From an uncultured Alphaproteobacteria bacterium (GTDB lineage: Bacteria > Pseudomonadota > Alphaproteobacteria > Thalassobaculales > Thalassobaculaceae): a DNA stretch of 51,660 bases. The notes under the pieces were generated by a model. That model did not search any database. It was not told where the DNA came from and worked only from the letters and a program-made list of their open reading frames with translations. Shown piece after piece: positions 46,401-51,660 of the stretch; the first letter of the stretch is position 1; every line of letters begins with the position of its first letter. The stretch lies in NCBI GenBank assembly GCA_902589475.1, contig CACITD010000013.1, forward strand, positions 1 to 51,660. The letters run 5' to 3'. The position numbers and the translations under genes are program-made.

Positions 46401-47149
46401 CCACCTCTTTCGAAGACCCTAAAAATATCTCCAGGCGGAATTGTTTCCCAAGCTGGAAGAGGTGCAAGTGATTCTAAAATGCCAGCAGCCTTCATCTCCT
46501 CTGTGACTGGCGTCGGGTTTTTCAGTAAAGCCCCCGTTCCATCCCTTGTGTACCCTTCGCCTAGAATATAGTTTTTAAATGGCAGGATGCCATTGTTATA
46601 TGCGGCACCACCCCAAAGCATTGCGCCCGTCGCCATGAGACTGTTTTTTGCTGCTCGGATCGCTCCTGCATGGCAGGAGCCGCAAGCTTCTTCGACAATC
46701 CTATAATCACTAGGATTTACGAAACGGACATATTCTGGACTTTCTTTATTTAATAATGTGTATGACGCCACAGGGTTTGCGCTGCTTGGATAATTCCAAG
46801 TCTGCGGATATCTCGGTTGAACATGGGCTTGGTCCATTGCCGTTCGGTATGCTTTCTTGGATGGTGCACCTGAAGCTGGTTTCATAATTGATGAATTGCC
46901 GCCATGACAGTCTGTGCAACCTAGGGGTACGCCACTGTTGCGATGCATGCTTGGCTCATCCGTTGTTGTATGGCAACTGATGCAACCCTGGCTTTTAATA
47001 TTGATTTGCTCAACTGGTTGCCATTTTGGGGCAGGGGGTGTGTTTACATAGGTGATATCCCGTGGTTTTTCACCGGATGCCGCAAAGCTGTGTGTAGCTG
47101 CCAAAAGGACCAAACTGATAACTGAAATTATGTAACGTAAATAAACCAA
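43403..47149 (-). CDS. Secreted decahaem cytochrome c with C-terminal LVIVD beta-propeller
   Basis: A 1248-residue protein with a signal peptide (about 1-24, ending SFAAS). Exactly ten CXXCH haem sites are present: residues 56, 78, 156, 327, 384, 520, 547, 658, 669 and 775. Residues about 860-1175 have LVIVD-type propeller repeats (SSLVVLDLDDPLKPK, EGLKVFDATQPKNIK, EGLAIINVKNPEQPK, NGLKVIQL). It should sit in the periplasm or at the cell surface and move electrons over ten haems; the propeller may bind a partner or substrate. The start is TTG with an AGGCAAAG ribosome site, 9 bases after the barrel gene's stop. Last gene of the cytochrome/porin operon. No catalytic cytochrome family I know fits this layout. 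Confidence 0.9.
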   Translation of the reverse strand: MVYLRYIISVISLVLLAATHSFAASGEKPRDITYVNTPPAPKWQPVEQINIKSQGCISCHTTTDEPSMHRNSGVPLGCTDCHGGNSSIMKPASGAPSKKAYRTAMDQAHVQPRYPQTWNYPSSANPVASYTLLNKESPEYVRFVNPSDYRIVEEACGSCHAGAIRAAKNSLMATGAMLWGGAAYNNGILPFKNYILGEGYTRDGTGALLKNPTPVTEEMKAAGILESLAPLPAWETIPPGDIFRVFERGGRNIVNLFPEIGLPNSLGQIQRLEEPGRPDLKQSNRGPGTGLRISVPVINITKTRLNDPFTWFLGTNEQPGDYRSSGCAACHVVYANDRDPRHSGPYAKYGHTGMSQTSDPTIPKGEEGHPLKHEFTSAIPTSQCMICHMHQPNIFVNSFLGYTMWDYESDAPHMWPKEQRYPSNAEMHEILERNPEGAAVRGLWSDPEFLKEVSKLNPKLENTQFADYHGHGWNFRAIFKKDEAGNLLDKDGNIVSHEDPDKFEKAVHMSSIHLDAGMHCVDCHFEQDTHGNGHLYGEVASAIEITCQDCHGTADKYPTLLTSGPAAPEGGNDVGVTRNSDGSKRFEWREGVLYQRSALWPGLEWEVSLVKDSVNPGHKDYNAKSARAKLMKADPNNMDWGLNVPADKRAHKPDEMECFTCHLSWTTSCGGCHLPIEANWKTERHHYEGGETRNYATYNPQVARDQMFQLGIHSTAKGNTIAPIRSTSALVLSSTNINREKLYIQQPPIASSGYSSQAFAPHFAHTVRKEETKNCSDCHLSAANDNNARMAQLLLQGTNFVNFVGYNAWIGGEGGVEAVQVTEWDEPQAVIGSYLQKYAYPDWYDEHQKRNKELPVSRTHNADGAVNCVTLRGEYLFTASGAEGFHVYDVASISNKGFSQRVITAPFSPLGHDTRVESKNATCMALPTNQAIAPERNTGDLMRKINQEQPFHPIYNYAFVTDSEEGLIVVNVNTLADGLPRNNFLKRALTWNPDNILTGARHITMAGHIVYITTPSSLVVLDLDDPLKPKLVQKIEMEDPRASALQFRYLFVTDAEGLKVFDATQPKNIKPVLGAHIALKNPKKLYVARTYAYVAAGSEGLAIINVKNPEQPKLYKLFNANGKINDARDVIVGTTNASLFAYVADGKNGLKVIQLTSPDSQPRFYGYSPEPKPELIAWKKTKYPALALSKGLDRDRGVDETGGQIAVFGRLGSRPFNVNEMKKLYLDPYGKPYYVRDEVDQKIAKQVK

Positions 47150-47158
47150 CTGCTTTGC

Positions 47159-48961
47159 CTAATATGTAAGAATAAGGTTTGCTTGAACGGAAAAAAACGT
47201 ATCATCTTGATCGCGTTGCTCACCATACAAGTCTGTGAATCCACTACCCGGAAATAAAGCTGCACCAGACAATCTAAACACGACGTTCTGAGTAAAAAAT
47301 GGTCGATATATCGCAGCAACCGAGACGTCTAAACCAATTTCCTGTGCGATTTCTTGTTGGTTGCGTGCGACTTCAAGCACAGATGTATCATCAAATTCCA
47401 TATAATTTACATTAGTCGAAACGCGTAATTCTGGAAGTATGTCGAAATCGGCTCCAACGCCGATCAAGCGAAGGCCAGGATTGTTGAAATTAGATTGTCC
47501 ATGTTCTTTTGAAGTTCTAAGAGCCGGAAGCATAGCGTTTCTGGCAGTAGTTACTATACCGCCGCCACCAATTAAAGGGATGGTTTGCCTTATCCAAAAG
47601 TTCGTATCCGATCCGGCAATTTGTGGGTTTTCAAAAATCGCATCAAAACCCGTTTCTGTATTATCAAAAGGATCGCTGTCGCCGCTTGCATAGACTAATG
47701 AGCCGCGAAGTCGGATCCAGTCAAAATCAATTCCCGGCTCTGCCGCAAAGAAAAAGGATCTAATGTTAGCTGTTTCGTCGCTGAACGCGCTTTCGCGATT
47801 TGTACCCAGTGCTGTGTAGAATGAAGTTGTTAAATTTAGTCGGCCAAAATGACCATCGCCATTAAATCCAAGATAGCCTACGTCATAGTTGCGACCGCGC
47901 TCACTTCCAAAAGATGCCGGTCTTTCAATAAATTCGTTATCATTAAAATAGAAATCGCCACCTTCAGTATTCCGATTATAGACAGCAGTTACCTGACTTT
48001 GAAAACCCAATATAGGAAAATCTTGCCAGTAAAGGTTTGCGATAAAGATATCATCGTCCCTTATTTTTCTATTAATGTGGTTTAAAAGACTATTGGTATC
48101 TTTTTCGAGACGCCTGAACCACGCTAAATTGTATTGAAAGATATTGTTATCTCTGTCGCCAAAAAGCCTTACTCCTAGTTGGCTATCCTGGAATAAAAAC
48201 CCTCTAAAGTCTGTAGAAAAAGGCTGTATGCCAATACGAATTGAGTCGAAATCGTACCTGTCTGAAACATTACGAATGTGGTAATCGAAAAAGGCTTCTT
48301 GCAACGCAATATGCCTGTCAGAACGTTCCGTTCCTAACCTTGGATCGGCTTTCAGAACTCTCACTTCTTCCACTTCAACGTGATTAAAGTTGAAAACGGG
48401 AGTTAAGCGAAACTCATAATCAGGTGGTTTGAATGCGGTATCGCCTTTTATTAGGGAGAGGCTAACAATTAAATTCTCATTAAAAACCCAGCTATCGGCC
48501 CCGCCAAAAAGATCAACGTCGTTTGCATCGCGGGTGGCTTGCACGCCTACTGGCACTGGAAAACTTCGAGGTTCAAAAACTGTGTCAGAGATGACCGCTA
48601 GATTAATAAACCAATCCTTGCCAAATAGCGGTCGATCACCCTTAAGGGGATTGCGATTATAAGGGTCGAGTACACTCTCTTTAACACCAACGCTTTCTAT
48701 GATCCGCCAGCGATCTGGTACAGGTAGGAAATTTGAAGGGTCGTCGCGTTTAAGAATCGGCGGACGTTTCTTGACCGCTGATGGTAAAGGCTTCAGCTCT
48801 TTGTTTTTATCATATTCAGAAGAACCCGGCCTCTTCCTTTCAAGCGCTTGCGCAAGTTCTGTGCAAAGGCCAGCGGTTGTTGCTGAAAAAAGCAAGGTCG
48901 TTGCCGCCGCAACTGGCACCATTAGTTTTATTGTATCTTTAAAAATTACTTTCCTGAACAT
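47159..48961 (-). CDS. Outer-membrane beta-barrel (porin-like) protein
   Basis: A 600-residue protein: signal peptide (about 1-31, basic start then VPVAAATTLLFSATTAG), a soluble N-terminal stretch rich in Pro and charges (about 32-75), then alternating polar/hydrophobic amphipathic strands with many aromatic girdle residues. It ends in an aromatic residue (LILTY), as Bam-inserted barrels do. No CXXC lies at the mature N-terminus, so it lacks that MtrB feature. The start overlaps the upstream stop codon by 16 bases. With cytochromes on both sides it is a good candidate for the sheath of an electron conduit, but a plain porin or substrate channel is also possible. Confidence 0.82.
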   Translation of the reverse strand: MFRKVIFKDTIKLMVPVAAATTLLFSATTAGLCTELAQALERKRPGSSEYDKNKELKPLPSAVKKRPPILKRDDPSNFLPVPDRWRIIESVGVKESVLDPYNRNPLKGDRPLFGKDWFINLAVISDTVFEPRSFPVPVGVQATRDANDVDLFGGADSWVFNENLIVSLSLIKGDTAFKPPDYEFRLTPVFNFNHVEVEEVRVLKADPRLGTERSDRHIALQEAFFDYHIRNVSDRYDFDSIRIGIQPFSTDFRGFLFQDSQLGVRLFGDRDNNIFQYNLAWFRRLEKDTNSLLNHINRKIRDDDIFIANLYWQDFPILGFQSQVTAVYNRNTEGGDFYFNDNEFIERPASFGSERGRNYDVGYLGFNGDGHFGRLNLTTSFYTALGTNRESAFSDETANIRSFFFAAEPGIDFDWIRLRGSLVYASGDSDPFDNTETGFDAIFENPQIAGSDTNFWIRQTIPLIGGGGIVTTARNAMLPALRTSKEHGQSNFNNPGLRLIGVGADFDILPELRVSTNVNYMEFDDTSVLEVARNQQEIAQEIGLDVSVAAIYRPFFTQNVVFRLSGAALFPGSGFTDLYGEQRDQDDTFFSVQANLILTY

Positions 48962-50904
48962 GGCGTTTGATCGGCTGAGTCTAAAAATGGTGCAAATGGA
49001 CAACTTACATATCTTAGGCGTGTTCCATTTGCGAAGAGAAGGTCCGCACGGATACCACGGGGGGCATTACCTATCCCAGTCCCTAATTCCAATCCAGCGT
49101 TGTGTAACCCCAGGAATGAAATCATATCATCTTGATCTATACCATCCCCGGAAACGCCAAGTCCGCCAACTAAAACATTGTTCCGATAAATTGGAACACT
49201 GCCGGGAAAGATTTGAATCCCATTTGGTATCCTTGATTTGGCTGTCTCCGGTCTAAGGGGGAGTGAGGTACAACCTGATGCCGTGTCCACGCTTGAAAGC
49301 CCCAGAAGGAAAGAGCGATGGGCCACCAAATTTGCCGCTACTAAATCCAGTTGCAATCCAGTATTGAAAATACTCCATTCCGCGATAGGCTTGCTGAAAG
49401 GTCCAGGTGGTGCATTGGTCACACCGTCCGGTAAATACGGTCTTGATAAGTTTCCTCCTGATCGGTCCGCGAACGCGATGCCGTCGCCTAGCGCAGTTGG
49501 TCCTAACACCGACCTTACCTGCAACACATAGTTTCCCAAATTTCCAGCTATTAATTCATTACCTGCATTGCGATTAGAAAAAAAAGCCGCTGTTCTAGCC
49601 TTTTGTAAAGATACATCGGTCCCAAAAACCGGTCCGTCCGGGGTTCGTGCTAACCCAACAATAGCGCCATTAGTATCAACCACCGATACAGTGACATGTG
49701 CGTGATCTCCTAAAGGACGCCTAATTTGACCGCGGGCCCTAAAAGCGATTGTAAGTGCGTGTCGAATAATCGTTCTAACTTCGTTGGCCGTCATCGCTTC
49801 CGGCGTTCCTTCGGTTCCATCTCTTGGAGAGAACCTTGGTTGGTTATTGCCATCTACAAGAATGAATGCATTTAACGGGCCGTACTCTCCTGTCGTATTT
49901 GCTCTGTAACCGGAAGCGGGTGTTCCAAAGGCTGTGCCGGATCTGATTGTTCCAGCAAAATAGGTGCCTATTGCGGTAAGTCCGCCCACTGATCTATCTA
50001 GCTGGTCAAAGGGAACCGCCTCCGAAGCTTTAGATCTTAATGCGCGATAACCTCTGTCAGTAAAACGAAACGTTTTACCTTCTACGGTAATCCGATTACC
50101 CCTTATATCTACTGGAGCTTCGAAACCAACCGTACCCGCAAGAGCGATTAATTCGTCCAGGTCATTATCAAAATCGCCGATGTTTGGATCGAGACTATAT
50201 AAACCGTCAGATATCACTCCAATTGCTCCAACGACCTGGTTATTTTTATATAGAGGAATGCCACCAGGATCAGCAGCTAGTCCGAGGGGAGAGCGTTTTG
50301 GACCTATTGTGACAGCGGAGCTATTTTCGGCAATAACCAAATCAGAACATGGCAGTTGACTGAACTGAACCCCAAAAAGAGGGCCGCTAGGCGAAAAGCG
50401 TTCCTTTGGATTGAAGTGTTCTTGAACGATTTGACTAGCTGTGCGTGTTGTGAACGCGTTGCCGCTGGATGACAGATAAGCCCCAGTTATTGCCTTGGCT
50501 ATTGCGGCCACCGGGCCTGGAACATCTAAACGTTCTAGTCCGCCTTTTCCAGGTACCCCGTTAGGTTGTTTTGGGTCTGAAGTCACAACCACACATCCAA
50601 CAGGTATATTGCTTAGGCCAACTGTGCAGTCAACACCCGCCGCATTGAATTGCCTATTCGCGCCGATCATATTGTATACGGCTAGAATGTTGCCGGTTCT
50701 ATCTGATACCGCTATAGCCGCTCCAACACCTCTTGTGCGGGCTTCATGAATAGCCTGAGCTAAAACGCGCTTTACTTCATTTATCGATAGGCTTTCTTGA
50801 ACCCATGCAGTGGATATTTGCAGTAAGGAGACGGTTGTGGTGACTGCAACGAGTAGTAGAAGATGAAAACAACTCTTCTTGAGGTTTAAAAGAAGTAGTC
50901 TCAT
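48946..50904 (-). CDS. Secreted protein with two GlcG/HbpS-like (DUF336) domains
   Basis: A 652-residue protein with a signal peptide (hydrophobic core about 14-32). Two copies of the GlcG/HbpS fold are visible: about 37-240 (AAIAVSDRTGNILAVYNM, later PLYKNNQVVGAIGVISDG) and about 370-610 (VTVSVVDTNGAIVGLART, later PIYRNNVLVGGLGVSGDG). A ~120-residue linker separates them. The family includes haem-binding HbpS and GlcG; some members sense or store haem. It has several cysteines but no CXXCH. The start codon overlaps the previous gene by ATGA. Its place in a haem-protein operon suggests haem handling or a scaffold role (inference). Confidence 0.85.
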   Translation of the reverse strand: MRLLLLNLKKSCFHLLLLVAVTTTVSLLQISTAWVQESLSINEVKRVLAQAIHEARTRGVGAAIAVSDRTGNILAVYNMIGANRQFNAAGVDCTVGLSNIPVGCVVVTSDPKQPNGVPGKGGLERLDVPGPVAAIAKAITGAYLSSSGNAFTTRTASQIVQEHFNPKERFSPSGPLFGVQFSQLPCSDLVIAENSSAVTIGPKRSPLGLAADPGGIPLYKNNQVVGAIGVISDGLYSLDPNIGDFDNDLDELIALAGTVGFEAPVDIRGNRITVEGKTFRFTDRGYRALRSKASEAVPFDQLDRSVGGLTAIGTYFAGTIRSGTAFGTPASGYRANTTGEYGPLNAFILVDGNNQPRFSPRDGTEGTPEAMTANEVRTIIRHALTIAFRARGQIRRPLGDHAHVTVSVVDTNGAIVGLARTPDGPVFGTDVSLQKARTAAFFSNRNAGNELIAGNLGNYVLQVRSVLGPTALGDGIAFADRSGGNLSRPYLPDGVTNAPPGPFSKPIAEWSIFNTGLQLDLVAANLVAHRSFLLGLSSVDTASGCTSLPLRPETAKSRIPNGIQIFPGSVPIYRNNVLVGGLGVSGDGIDQDDMISFLGLHNAGLELGTGIGNAPRGIRADLLFANGTRLRYVSCPFAPFLDSADQTPCSGK

Positions 50905-51350
50905 GGTGTTCTTCTGCCGGATAAATCAAAAACGCCAAATTTCAATTCTGTTGCAGTACGATATGCAACCATAATTTTAATTGGAAAAAGCTCTTCGCTC
51001 AAATCATCATCTTTAAAGATTTTAAAATTAATTGCGTTGCTGCTCTTTGGACTGAATGTATCCATCAAATCGTCTAATTTGCCAGACCATGGCACCCAAT
51101 ATCCGAGATTAGTCCGTTGTAGCATATTTCCTGTTGGCGTGTGCGCAGTTATATGAGTTTTCAGTGGAACATCATCTCCAATTTTCACCTGTACGTTCAA
51201 ACTTGCGCGGTTCGTATCAATCGTTGCGTTGGGTAAAACTGAACCCCAAGTTACGAGCTCTAGCTTCTCTGAAGCTGAACTGATCGTGGCGCCAGTTACC
51301 GAAAGGAGCAAAAAAAGAATTGATGCGACAATAGTTGTAAGTTTCAGCAT
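50901..51350 (-). CDS. Small secreted protein of unknown function in the cytochrome operon
   Basis: A 149-residue protein with a clear signal peptide (MLKLTTIVASILFLLLSVTG…SASE, about 1-26) and a beta-rich, cysteine-free mature part. No family is recognised. The ATG at 51350 is 2 bases after the upstream cytochrome's stop codon and the gene overlaps the next start by ATGA, so it is embedded in a coupled series. An in-frame start 24 codons upstream would overlap the cytochrome gene and lack the signal at its N-terminus, so I reject it. A periplasmic accessory factor is plausible. Confidence 0.7.
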   Translation of the reverse strand: MLKLTTIVASILFLLLSVTGATISSASEKLELVTWGSVLPNATIDTNRASLNVQVKIGDDVPLKTHITAHTPTGNMLQRTNLGYWVPWSGKLDDLMDTFSPKSSNAINFKIFKDDDLSEELFPIKIMVAYRTATELKFGVFDLSGRRTP

Positions 51351-51352
51351 CC

Positions 51353-51660
51353 TTATTTTTGTCCCGTCGTTGGTGACATCAGCGCAAGCTTGTCGTTGTG
51401 GAAGACATGACAACTTATGCATGTGCTAGGTATTTTATCAGAGGTTAGCTGTCCTCCGTGACAATCGCGGCAGCTTTCAATTTTTGGTAAAAGAACGTCA
51501 GAACTTGTGGAAGATTGCTCCGCGGCGTGACAGCTTTCACAGGATGCGTCCGCATGCGCTTCATGATTGAATACGGAAAGAGGTTGCCAAATATTAGTTA
51601 CTCTGACGGGTTCCACTTTATAATCTGCCGTCTTATCTGACTTCCTTTGCAACTGGTGGC
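51353..51660 (-). CDS. Multihaem c-type cytochrome, C-terminal part (5' end outside window)
   Basis: Open at the right window edge; the TTG at 51652 is not needed as a start because the frame continues upstream. The visible ~102 residues contain three CXXCH sites (CESCH, CRDCH, CISCH) with extra histidines (FNHEAHAD, CHVFHND) that could be distal ligands. The spacing and the short soluble tail resemble c3/c7-like or multihaem cytochrome C-termini. The stop is two bases before the next gene's ATG. It shows that the operon extends upstream. Confidence 0.85.
   Translation of the reverse strand, partial: HQLQRKSDKTADYKVEPVRVTNIWQPLSVFNHEAHADASCESCHAAEQSSTSSDVLLPKIESCRDCHGGQLTSDKIPSTCISCHVFHNDKLALMSPTTGQK

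Overview
The window looks like the chromosome of a low-to-moderate GC, probably free-living marine alphaproteobacterium (Rhodospirillales-like is my best guess; the clade is inference). Supporting signs are a circularly permuted two-piece tmRNA, an F0 operon (atpI-B-E-b'-b) separate from the F1 genes, an alphaproteobacterial-type SspB, the hflK-hflC-DUF2065-degP block, and mreBCD-mrdA-rodA.

Bases 1-27140 are housekeeping core. In order: the C-terminal part of smc; the F0 genes of ATP synthase; a thiolase-like gene; apt; class I fumarase; sspB next to ssrA (tmRNA); a TPR/glycosyltransferase-like gene; thyA-folA; an Mrp/ApbC Fe-S carrier; hflKC-DUF2065-degP; serB; miaA; ilvB-ilvH; the elongasome cluster mreB-mreC-mreD-mrdA-rodA; and tRNA-Lys(CTT). 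Most of these read as intact, full-length genes.

Bases 27186-43353 are accessory and catabolic: an acyl-CoA ligase, a small membrane-anchored unknown, a CmcJ/NvfI-like oxidoreductase-family gene, an M20 peptidase, and a minus-strand run dctP-dctQ-dctM (TRAP transporter) followed by a MetE-C-terminal-like methyltransferase and a SAM methyltransferase. Divergent from dctP is a plus-strand run of two amidase-signature enzymes flanking a 70-residue AtzG/GatC-like small protein. After that come a mandelate-racemase-like enolase-superfamily enzyme and a Baeyer-Villiger-type monooxygenase. The set suggests uptake of organic acids or amides and their hydrolysis and oxidation; no substrate can be named from sequence.

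Bases 43403-51660 (minus strand, open at the window edge) hold the most unusual content: a tightly coupled operon of a multiheme cytochrome (three CXXCH in the visible part), a small secreted unknown, a secreted protein with two GlcG/HbpS-like (DUF336) domains, an outer-membrane beta-barrel, and a 1248-residue secreted protein with exactly ten CXXCH haem motifs followed by an LVIVD-type beta-propeller. Adjacent genes overlap or lie within 9 bases of each other. Together they resemble a porin plus multihaem-cytochrome electron conduit, but with a composition that does not match the Mtr/Pio/Pcc types I know. This is the leading candidate for an undescribed system.
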